Source of the DNA: Streptomyces cyaneochromogenes | GTDB taxonomy: Bacteria > Actinomycetota > Actinomycetes > Streptomycetales > Streptomycetaceae | Length of the DNA: 64,000 nucleotides | Assembly: GCF_003963535.1 (NCBI RefSeq) | Contig: NZ_CP034539.1 | Span: 7,502,001-7,566,000, forward strand | Reading direction: 5' to 3' | In this document: positions 1 through 6,953 of the stretch, piece by piece | Position numbering within the stretch: position 1 is the first letter of the stretch | Layout: the number at the start of each line of letters is the position of its first letter | The notes under the pieces: model-generated | What the model was told of the DNA's origin: nothing | The model's input: only the letters and a program-made list of their open reading frames with translations | The model's database searches: none | Translations under genes and position numbers: made by a program

Positions 1-1
1 G

Positions 2-139
2 CTGGCTCGATCTCCCGGCCCCGTCCTGCTGGTCGACGACTGCACCGACTCCGGCTGGACCCTCGCGGTCGCTGCCCGGCTGCTACGCCAGGCAGGCGCT
101 GAGCAGGTTCTCCCGCTGGTCCTCGCGGCTTCGGGCTGA
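2..139 (+). CDS. recQ: RecQ-type helicase, C-terminal phosphoribosyltransferase-like tail (partial)
   Basis: Only the last 45 residues lie in the window, ending at TGA 137-139. They read as the nucleotide-binding part of a phosphoribosyltransferase fold: a hydrophobic strand, then the acidic VDDCTDSGWT loop that in this fold binds the ribose-phosphate, then the helix AARLLRQAGA. Actinobacterial RecQ-family DEAD-box helicases carry such a domain at their C-terminus and commonly precede a DUF4192 gene, as here, so I call it RecQ. A free-standing ComF-like phosphoribosyltransferase would look the same over so short a stretch. About 200 bases separate it from the next start. Confidence 0.65.
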   Translation: MARSPGPVLLVDDCTDSGWTLAVAARLLRQAGAEQVLPLVLAASG

Positions 140-343
140 TCCTGGGGGCGGCCACGGGGAGGTGCCGGGTCTGAAGCCGTCGGGGAGATGTGCGAGCGGC
201 AGGAGTCGATCTCTAGGCCTGACCGACATCGTGGCATGCCTCCTGTGGGCCCAGCGACGCCGTGGGCAGGGGGTTGTCGTGTCCCTGGTCGGACTTATCC
301 ACAGGCCAAACCGGAGCCTTGCGATCCGCGAGATCGTCTTCGC

Positions 344-2119
344 ATGACGAATCACAGCGAAGCGACTGGATCTCCCGACGACAGTGCAGGCGAGTGCATC
401 GCAGGCAACGACGGCGTAGGCAGCGCACAGCATCGCCGCCCTGGGGCAACCGAGTCGAATGGCGTGCACGAGGTATGCGAGGCGGCTGAGGTATCCAAGG
501 CGATTGAGGCATCCCAGACGCCTGAGGCCTCTGAGGCGCACGGTGTGCGGGGTGGGCACGACGAGCACCGAGGGCGCTCGCAGGAAGCGGATCAACTCGA
601 CTGCACGTCGTACGACGGCCAGCTGGCCGAGCACCAGGTCACCCTGCGCACCCCGGCCGAACTGGCCGACGCGCTGCCGTATCTCCTCGGGTACCGCCCG
701 GAGGACAGCATCGTGCTCGTGGCCCTGCATGACAGGGATGGGCGTGGTCGGTTCGGCGGCCGTGCGCGGCTCGGCATTCCCGCGAGCGCGGACGACTGGG
801 AGTCCGCCGCCAGGCAGTTGGCCGACGGACTGGTGAGGGGCAGCGAGCGCAAGGGAGCCCGGCCCGAGCAGATGGTCGCCTTCCTCTGCCAGGAACCGGT
901 GAAGGGGGAGACGGGCCGTCAGGTCATGGAGCGGCTGCGACCACTGGCGCAGAGGATGCGTGTCGCATGCGGCAGCTTGGACGTGCCGGTGATCGAGGCC
1001 CTGTGCATCTCGGACGGCTGCTTCTGGTCCTACTGCTGCGACAGGGAGGAGTGCTGTCCGCGTGAGGGTCGGCCGATGGGCCTGCCGGGTACGTCCGTGC
1101 TGGCCGCAGCGGCCACGTACGCCGGGGTTCAGGTGCGCGGCACGCTGCGCGAGTTGCGGGCCAGGCTGCTGCCCTGGGAGACAGCCGCCGCCCTGGAGCA
1201 GGAAATCGCCCTGGACACGGCAGGGATGACGTTGGTCCCCAGCATCCTCGACGAAGCGACACGCACGGGCGTGGCAGAGGAGACGCTGCGGCTGGCCGAA
1301 CGGCTCATGACCCGGTTCGCCGCAGCACCCCTGATGTCCGGGACGCTCACCGCTGATCTCCGCGACGACGAACTGCTCGGACACGAAGAGGCCGCGAGGC
1401 TCATTCTCGGCTTGCAGGACCGCGCGACCCGCGACCGGGCGGCCGAGTGGATGGAGGGCGACGAGGCCGCTCCCGCCCTCCGGCTCTGGCGAGCGCTGGC
1501 TCGTCGCTGCGTCGGACCGTACCGCGAGCACGCGGCGGCGCCCCTCACTCTCGCCGGCTGGGTCGCCTGGTCCAGCGGCGACGACCTGGAGGCCCGAGAA
1601 GCCCTTGCCATGGCACTCGGCGCCGACTCCGACTACCTCTTCGCCCGTCTCCTGCACCAGGCCTGCAACGAGGGTTTGGACCCCGAGTCGATCCGCCGCT
1701 GCCTGCGCGCGGAGCGTTCGGGCCGCGAGCAGCTGGACGCCGGGCGGCTCGAGAAGCCGGAGGGCGGTGTCGCACAGCCGGTACCGGGTGAGGCGGTGGG
1801 CACCGGGCCGATGTCTGACGCGGGTGTCCGTCGCCGGGCTCGGCACCCTGCGGGTTCGGCGGGCAGCCTGCCTCGCTCTGCAACGGCTGCCGGGCGGGAT
1901 CGGGTTACCCGCGCCCCGCGCTCTCGTACCTCGGCGGGTGCGCGCCTGGATGCCTCGCGCCCGGGCAGCACGGCGTCGCGCGCACCGAAGAATACGGCTC
2001 CGCGTACACCGAAGAACATGGCTCCGGGTACCCCGAATAAGGGAGGCGGCGTGCGTCGGGCTGGATCTCGCCCGGAAGGTGCGCGATCCAAGAACGCCGG
2101 CGTCGAGGGGGATGCGTGA
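344..2119 (+). CDS. DUF4192 family protein with repeat-bearing ends
   Basis: 591 residues from ATG 344. An in-frame GTG at 188 is possible, but the residues after ATG (MTNHSEATG) resemble the usual family start. The conserved DUF4192 region begins near residue 98 with QVTLRTPAELADALPYLLGY and holds a cysteine cluster (FWSYCCDREECC) near residue 230. Function is unknown; there is no signal peptide or membrane helix, so it is probably cytosolic. Residues 43-66 are four hexapeptide repeats (EVCEAA, EVSKAI, EASQTP, EASEAH; exact 18-bp period, 470-541). The tail after about residue 500 is Arg/Ala/Pro/Ser-rich and has octapeptide repeats (RAPKNTAP, RTPKNMAP; 24-bp period, 1979-2026). Both ends are therefore low-complexity additions to a conserved core. 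Confidence 0.85.
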   Translation: MTNHSEATGSPDDSAGECIAGNDGVGSAQHRRPGATESNGVHEVCEAAEVSKAIEASQTPEASEAHGVRGGHDEHRGRSQEADQLDCTSYDGQLAEHQVTLRTPAELADALPYLLGYRPEDSIVLVALHDRDGRGRFGGRARLGIPASADDWESAARQLADGLVRGSERKGARPEQMVAFLCQEPVKGETGRQVMERLRPLAQRMRVACGSLDVPVIEALCISDGCFWSYCCDREECCPREGRPMGLPGTSVLAAAATYAGVQVRGTLRELRARLLPWETAAALEQEIALDTAGMTLVPSILDEATRTGVAEETLRLAERLMTRFAAAPLMSGTLTADLRDDELLGHEEAARLILGLQDRATRDRAAEWMEGDEAAPALRLWRALARRCVGPYREHAAAPLTLAGWVAWSSGDDLEAREALAMALGADSDYLFARLLHQACNEGLDPESIRRCLRAERSGREQLDAGRLEKPEGGVAQPVPGEAVGTGPMSDAGVRRRARHPAGSAGSLPRSATAAGRDRVTRAPRSRTSAGARLDASRPGSTASRAPKNTAPRTPKNMAPGTPNKGGGVRRAGSRPEGARSKNAGVEGDA

Positions 2120-2143
2120 GTCACCGAGGGCAGAGCCCGGACC

Positions 2144-2521
2144 GAAGTACTCGAGATGGCGGCTGTTGGGGTCGGAGTTGTGAGGGAGGCGGTCGCGGCG
2201 GGGGCTGTTGCGGGCGGGGCTCTGAGGTAGGTGCTGGCGGAGAGAGCCCTCGCGGGCGGGGCTCTGAGGGAGGAGGTCGCGACGAGGGTTGTCGTCGGAG
2301 GAGCTTTGAGGGAGCAGGCCGTGGAAAGGGCTCTTACGGGCGGACCGCTGAGCTATTCCGTCGTGGTGACGGCCGTGGTGGCGAGGGCTCTGATGGAGGG
2401 GATGGAGATGACGGCCGTGGTCGGCAGGCCGTTGACCGATGCCGGCATGGTGACGGCCGTCGCCTGCCGCGCACTGACTGATGCCGTGCAGGAGGGAGTG
2501 GTTGCGGGGCGCGGCGCGGGT
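2144..2521 (+). repeat. Nine exact-length 42-bp tandem units encoding 14-residue repeats
   Basis: Units start at 2144, 2186, 2228, 2270, 2312, 2354, 2396, 2438 and 2480, each exactly 42 bp with no insertion or deletion although the units have diverged strongly. Read in the frame of the upstream DUF4192 gene, each gives 14 residues such as EAVAAGAVAGGALR, EEVATRVVVGGALR, EGMEMTAVVGRPLT and DAGMVTAVACRALT. The shared pattern is an acidic residue first, a small hydrophobic second, Ala-Val at 7-8 and Ala/Pro-Leu at 12-13. About 80 percent of third positions in the last eight units are G or C. The unbroken 3n period between diverged copies argues for past or present protein-level selection. Confidence 0.85.
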
Positions 2522-2731
2522 GTCGATCAGGCCACCGCGTCCGTGAAACGGGTCGCCACGAGCAACTCCCTGATCCGAGCCGACGCTTACAGCCCGGATC
2601 GATCGCAGGGCTGCGCCCCGGTGCCCCGCATCGCCTCAACCTGTCCGGCGAACACGCTGGACGCGGCTTCCCTTCGGCGGAGTTACCCCATACCCGGCGT
2701 GACCTGGAGGAGTCCCTCCCCGTTCACCTGA
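2156..2731 (+). pseudogene. 14-residue-repeat protein gene interrupted by an in-frame TAG
   Basis: I do not recognise a family. In the frame of the 42-bp repeats an ATG at 2156 opens a reading frame that meets TAG at 2228-2230, then continues without a stop to 2731. The TAG stands where most other units have GAG or GAT, so one substitution could have made it. A GTG directly after it (2231) could give a 166-residue product. The last 70 residues lie outside the repeats and show no known motif. There is no signal peptide or membrane helix. An alternative Gly/Arg/Ser-rich frame (GTG 2116 to 2481) overlaps the DUF4192 stop as GTGA, but its third positions are much less G/C-rich. It may be a decayed gene, a shortened live gene, or a read-through extension. 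Confidence 0.4.
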
Positions 2732-2841
2732 GTGGCGGAACGGCTGGACCGGCTGTGCCGCCGCACCGCCCCTGTCACTCCGGGTCCCCCAGCCCGCGCC
2801 GCACCCGCCCGAGGCGCACTGAGCGCAGAGGAAGCCGCCCC

Positions 2842-5586
2842 ATGCCACAGCCGACTCCGACCTCTCCGGCCGCCGACGATCGCACCGCGACGGATGAACC
2901 GGTGTCGCACTTCGGACTGGGTGACGAGCAGCCTGGGTTCGGGTGCAGTTCGGGGCGGGGCGCACCAAGGTCTCCGAGCGATGCCGCTCGCAGTTCCCCA
3001 TCGGCCGGGCGCGACTGGCCCCTTCCGGACGCGGTGGACCAGGCGCGTTCCGTTGCTGTACCGGCGGACCAGGTCCCACGCCCTGTCCGGCGGCCGACGG
3101 CGGACCAGGACGGTCGTACCTACCCGTGGGAAGGGCGGACTGAGCTGCCGGTTCAGCCGACCGGGCCGACGTGGCGCGCGAAGCCGACAGACCAGAGCCT
3201 GAGCCCCTCGCACTCATCGCCCCTGGGTCAGGACCCGACCGCGTCACCGCATGCCGACACCACGAGGCTCTCCAGCCCGCCTTCTGGTCGGCCATGCGAC
3301 GCCCCCTCGTCGGCTCGCTCGTCGGCCGCCTCCCGACCACACTCATCGACCTCAGTGCAGGCTCAAACGTCGGCTCGCCCGCCGGCATCGCAGCTGGTCT
3401 CCCTGCCGACACAGTTATCGACGTCCGTGCCGGCTCGGTCCTCGCAGCCCTCACCGGCACCGCTCCGGTCATCCGCACCGACGCTGCCACCAATCCCCAC
3501 ACCGACGCTGCCACAAGTCCCCGCACCGGCTCGGTCCTCGGCCCCCGCACCGATTGGCCCACCGGTCCCCGCACCAACCCGGCCCTCAGTAACCTCGGCA
3601 ACACCCCCCTCCTTCACACACCGGTCCACCGACCTCCCTCCCACCCACGACGCATTGATCTGCGTCGCCCTCCCGGGCCTCGCCATCTCCACGGGGCAGG
3701 GGCAGTTGACCGGCCGGGGACTCGACGGGTTCTACCGCGCGGGGCGGCGTGTGCTCTCGCGCTGTCAGGTGCGGGTGGCCGGACGCCAACCGCTGGCGGT
3801 CCAGGCTCGGATGACCGCGGCCGACTGTGCCCGTTTCGTGGGCACACTGCGCGCTTCGCCACAGGCGGGCCCCGACCCGGACGTCCTCGTCGAGCGGACC
3901 CGTCGCGCGGACGGCAGCGAGCGGATCACGCTGCGCAGCGCGGCCGTTCGCCCCTTGTGGGTGCCGGTCGAGGTCGCCCTGGGGACGGACCTGGCCGACC
4001 TCGGTGCGATCGCGTCCGGTAACCCGGGACCGGAGCTGCCCGCCACTGTCCACGACTCCGGTCTGCGCTGGTCGTGCGCCAAGGGGAGCTCGACGGTGAC
4101 GGCCGACCCGCCGCCCGCCGACGCGCTGGCCTCCGCGGGGCTGCTGCGCTGGGAGTTCGCACTGCCCCCTGGGGGCAGTGCGAGCATCGAGCTGCGGGTG
4201 CGGCTGGACGGGGCGGGACCCGTCCGGGCGGTGGGCCGCGCGGCGACCAGCCCGCTGGCCTCCGCGCTGGCCTCCGCGCGGGCGTCCGGCGACGAGCCCG
4301 CAGCGGAGGCCCTGCTACGGACGAGCATCGAGGACCTCCAGGCACTCCTGCTGCGTGACCCCGCCCACCCCTCCGACACCCACCTTGCCGCCGGGGTGCC
4401 CTGGCGCTGCGGTCCGGCTCCGGCCGACGCCCTTGCCGCGGCTCGGATGACCCTGTCCCTGGGTACCCGGCTCGCGGCGGGCACGTTGCGAGCCCTCGCC
4501 CGCACCCAACTCCGGGGCCGGGGACCGCAGTCCGGCATGATCCCCGGGCCGTTACGGGACGCGGGCACGCACCTGCCCCCGAGCTGCACGGGTACGGAGG
4601 CCACGCTGCTCTTTCCCGCGCTGCTCGCGGAAGCCCGACGCTGGGGTCTGCCTCAGCCCGATACCGAGGAACTTCTCCCGGCGGCCGAGCGGTGTCTGAC
4701 CTGGCTGCGGACCACAGTGGGTGACGGCACCTGTCTGCGCGACCCGCACCCCGGCGGACCCGTCCGCTGCGAGACCCAGGCGCACGCCCATCGTGCGGCG
4801 TTGCTCGGCGCCGATCTCCTCGATGCCTGCGGCAGACCGGGTGGCGCCGGGTTGCGGGAGTGGGCCGGGGCGATGCGGACGGCGTTTCGCGCGGACCTCT
4901 GGATCGACGACGTGGGCGGTGGCCGACCTGCCGCCGCCCGGGCCCCGGACGGACGCCTGGTGCCGCATCTGGGCGCCGCCGCCGTCCATCTCCTCGACAC
5001 CGGCCTGCTGGGTGGGGGAGAACAGGCGCCCGGCCTGCTCGACAAGGTGCAGACCGAACAACTCGCCCGGCTGCTCGGCGCACCGGCCATGGACTCGGGC
5101 TGGGGTCTGCGGGGGCTGGGTGCGAAGGAGGCGGGGTACAACCCGTTCGGTCACCGCAGCGGCGCGGTGCGGGTCCACGCGACCGCGCTCGCCGTCGCGG
5201 GCCTGGCCGCGGCCGACTACGAGAAGGAGGCGAGTGCGCTGCTGCGGGGCGTGCTGGCGGCGGCAGCGGCATTCGGCCACCGGCTTCCCGAGATGTACGC
5301 GGGGGAGCAGCGCACCGACGGGAGCGCTCCACTCCCGCACCCCGCGGCCTGCCGCCCCGCTGCCACGTCGGCGGCGGCCGGGGTGCTCCTGCTGACCACG
5401 CTGGCGGGCATCCGCCCGGACGCTCCCGGACGGACGGTCACCATGCGGCCGATGCGCAGTGCCCCACTGGGCGAGATCGTCCTGACGGGACTTCGCGTCG
5501 CCGGCGCCCCCTTCTCCATACGCGTCAGCAGGCTGGGCCTCGCCATGGTCGAGGAGGCGGCCGACGGACTCCAACTGCGAGCGTGA
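2842..5586 (+). CDS. Glycogen debranching-type glucosidase (amylo-alpha-1,6-glucosidase family), long low-complexity N-terminus
   Basis: 914 residues from ATG 2842, chosen for AGAGGAAG at 2827-2834; GTG 2755 is an in-frame alternative. Residues 1-265 are Pro/Ser/Thr/Arg-rich with degenerate repeats (around 3470-3560) and relaxed codon use. From residue 268 the glycogen-debranching N-terminal beta domain starts (HDALICVALPGLAISTGQG), followed from about 480 by the alpha/alpha-barrel glucosidase region (SGMIPGPLRDAGTHLPPSCTG, then AMDSGWGLRGL and YNPFGHRSGAV). The expected role is release of alpha-1,6 glucosyl branches from glycogen-like polymers in the cytoplasm. Codons 192 (TTA 3415) and 571 (TTA 4552) need the developmental bldA tRNA, so expression is probably tied to morphological differentiation. 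The family is usually about 700 residues; the extra length is the N-terminal extension. Confidence 0.8.
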   Translation: MPQPTPTSPAADDRTATDEPVSHFGLGDEQPGFGCSSGRGAPRSPSDAARSSPSAGRDWPLPDAVDQARSVAVPADQVPRPVRRPTADQDGRTYPWEGRTELPVQPTGPTWRAKPTDQSLSPSHSSPLGQDPTASPHADTTRLSSPPSGRPCDAPSSARSSAASRPHSSTSVQAQTSARPPASQLVSLPTQLSTSVPARSSQPSPAPLRSSAPTLPPIPTPTLPQVPAPARSSAPAPIGPPVPAPTRPSVTSATPPSFTHRSTDLPPTHDALICVALPGLAISTGQGQLTGRGLDGFYRAGRRVLSRCQVRVAGRQPLAVQARMTAADCARFVGTLRASPQAGPDPDVLVERTRRADGSERITLRSAAVRPLWVPVEVALGTDLADLGAIASGNPGPELPATVHDSGLRWSCAKGSSTVTADPPPADALASAGLLRWEFALPPGGSASIELRVRLDGAGPVRAVGRAATSPLASALASARASGDEPAAEALLRTSIEDLQALLLRDPAHPSDTHLAAGVPWRCGPAPADALAAARMTLSLGTRLAAGTLRALARTQLRGRGPQSGMIPGPLRDAGTHLPPSCTGTEATLLFPALLAEARRWGLPQPDTEELLPAAERCLTWLRTTVGDGTCLRDPHPGGPVRCETQAHAHRAALLGADLLDACGRPGGAGLREWAGAMRTAFRADLWIDDVGGGRPAAARAPDGRLVPHLGAAAVHLLDTGLLGGGEQAPGLLDKVQTEQLARLLGAPAMDSGWGLRGLGAKEAGYNPFGHRSGAVRVHATALAVAGLAAADYEKEASALLRGVLAAAAAFGHRLPEMYAGEQRTDGSAPLPHPAACRPAATSAAAGVLLLTTLAGIRPDAPGRTVTMRPMRSAPLGEIVLTGLRVAGAPFSIRVSRLGLAMVEEAADGLQLRA

Positions 5587-5883
5587 CCTCCGGCTGCCCG
5601 CCACGTCACGGTATGCGTGACCTTGGATGACGACCCACGGCAGGGCATACGTGACCTGGATGACGACCCACGGCAGGGCATACGTGACCTCGGATGAGTC
5701 GTACGGCACGGCTCACGTGACCTTGGCCGACACCACACGGCACGGCACACATGAGCTTGGCCGAAACCACGCGGCACGACGCACGCGACCTAGGCCGACA
5801 CCACACTGCACAACGCACCTGACCTCGGACGACGCCCCACGGCACGGCACACGCCACCTCGTACGGCGCCGCACTGCACGACA
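5579..5883. repeat. Minisatellite, nine units of 33-36 bp, starting across the debranching-gene stop codon
   Basis: Eight clear units cover 5612-5883 (36, 33, 33, then five of exactly 34 bp), and a more degenerate ninth spans 5579-5611, which includes the upstream gene's TGA (5584-5586). Each unit has the plan ACGTGACCT, a GGATGACG-like middle and CCACGGCACGGCA. The first two full units are nearly identical and later ones decay steadily. The period is not a multiple of three, so coding is unlikely. Units have no unique spacers between them, so this is not a CRISPR array. Confidence 0.9.
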
Positions 5884-5958
5884 TGCCGGAGGGACCGTGA
5901 GGCGCATACCCGGCTGAATTGGATCAACGGTCGACGGGACCGGCGAAGGGAGTGTTTA

Positions 5959-5980
5959 TCGTCAGGCAGACGACTATGAT
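5959..5980 (+). promoter_or_regulatory. Leaderless promoter with overlapping TCGTC-N5-GACGA dyad
   Basis: TATGAT (5975-5980) is a good -10 element ending six bases before the ATG at 5987, so the transcript probably starts at or next to the start codon; no ribosome-binding site lies between. Directly upstream is an inverted repeat, TCGTC (5959-5963) and GACGA (5969-5973), separated by AGGCA. The dyad sits where a repressor would block the -10. The gene encodes a NUDIX protein with a C-terminal winged helix, so autoregulation is a reasonable guess. Confidence 0.6.
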
Positions 5981-5986
5981 CGCCGC

Positions 5987-6745
5987 ATGCCCTACGACCC
6001 GTCAGCGTTTCCGCCCTTTGCCGTCACCGTGGACCTGGTCGTGCTGACCGTGCGCCGCCATGCCCTGTGCGCGCTGGCGGTGCGCAGGGGTGAACCGCCG
6101 TTCCAGGGGCGCTGGGCGCTGCCCGGCGGGTTCGTACGGGCCGACGAGGACCTGGCGCAGGCCGCGGCACGCGAGTTGGCCGAGGAGACCGGGCTGCGGG
6201 CCCACGATCCGGCTGTCCCCGTGCAGGACAACGGTGCTCACCTGGAGCAGCTCGCGACGTACGGCGACCCCAAGCGGGACCCCCGGATGCGCGTGGTCAG
6301 CGTCGCCCACCTCGCGCTGGCCCCCGACCTGCCCGCACCCCGTGCGGGCGGCGACGCCAGCAATGCCCGCTGGGCGCCGGTCGACGAACTGCTGCAGCAG
6401 GGCGGCTACGGCCGCGACGGCGAGCCGGTCGCGCCACTCGCCTTCGATCACGCGCAGATCCTGGCCGACGGGGTGGAACGCGCCCGCTCCAAGATCGAGT
6501 ACTCGTCGCTGGCGACGGCGTTCTGCCCCACCGAGTTCACGGTCGGCGAGCTGCGCCGTGTCTACGAGGCGGTGTGGGGCGTGGCGCTCGACCCCCGTAA
6601 CTTCCACCGCAAGGTGACGGGCACGCCGGGCTTCCTGGTCCCGACCGGCGGCACCACCACGCGGCAGGGTGGCCGCCCCGCCCAGCTCTTCCGGGCCGGC
6701 GGAGCCACGCTGCTCAACCCCCCGATGCTGCGCCCCGAGGTCTGA
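5987..6745 (+). CDS. NUDIX hydrolase with C-terminal winged-helix domain (NrtR-like)
   Basis: 252 residues. The full NUDIX box (G-x5-E-x7-REUxEExGU) runs from G48 to L70 with RELAEETGL at its end, so the Mg-binding glutamates are intact. After about residue 165 comes a winged-helix segment (FTVGELRRVYEAVW, then FHRKVTG). This architecture matches the NrtR group, in which the NUDIX domain senses or hydrolyses ADP-ribose-type metabolites and the winged helix binds DNA; many NrtR proteins have a degenerate box, whereas this one looks catalytic. It could be an enzyme, a metabolite-sensing repressor, or both. It is monocistronic, with an apparently leaderless promoter overlapped by a short dyad. 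Confidence 0.85.
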   Translation: MPYDPSAFPPFAVTVDLVVLTVRRHALCALAVRRGEPPFQGRWALPGGFVRADEDLAQAAARELAEETGLRAHDPAVPVQDNGAHLEQLATYGDPKRDPRMRVVSVAHLALAPDLPAPRAGGDASNARWAPVDELLQQGGYGRDGEPVAPLAFDHAQILADGVERARSKIEYSSLATAFCPTEFTVGELRRVYEAVWGVALDPRNFHRKVTGTPGFLVPTGGTTTRQGGRPAQLFRAGGATLLNPPMLRPEV

Positions 6746-6940
6746 CCGGAGCGCCTGAGGCGAGGCGTCCCGCCGGGGCCCCGTCGGGGTCTGACGACAT
6801 GGATCTGGGCGCTGGAACGGCCGAGGCGAAGGGCAGATGATGGCGAATCCGGGCGCACTCAGAGGGGCAAGGATCCGGCCGAGTCGACTGCCGCCCGGGC
6901 TACGGGCCTTGCGCTGCCCGGAAAAACGGACATAACGCGC

Positions 6941-6946
6941 TATCTT
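6941..6946 (+). promoter_or_regulatory. Leaderless -10 element for the ABC transporter gene
   Basis: TATCTT ends seven bases before GTG 6954, with no convincing Shine-Dalgarno between. This spacing fits transcription starting at the GTG, and it is the reason I prefer 6954 over the in-frame TTG at 6945, which overlaps the -10 element itself. No clear -35 is visible. Confidence 0.55.
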
Positions 6947-6953
6947 GCTAAGG

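Noticed and set aside
83..1846. Long open frame on the minus strand opposite the DUF4192 gene.
   Set aside because: It mirrors a G+C-rich gene, has no domain pattern, and its hexapeptide periodicity is the reverse reading of the sense repeats.
2116..2481. Gly/Arg/Ser-rich frame overlapping the DUF4192 stop as GTGA.
   Set aside because: Coupling is suggestive, but the third positions are far less G/C-rich than in the Ala/Val repeat phase, and the composition is what a shifted reading of the 42-bp repeat gives.
5612..5883. Possible CRISPR array.
   Set aside because: Units are contiguous with no unique spacers, and no cas gene is nearby.
5627..5917. Short open frames on both strands across the 34-bp repeats.
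   Set aside because: The period is not a multiple of three, so the peptides change register each unit; no ribosome-binding site.
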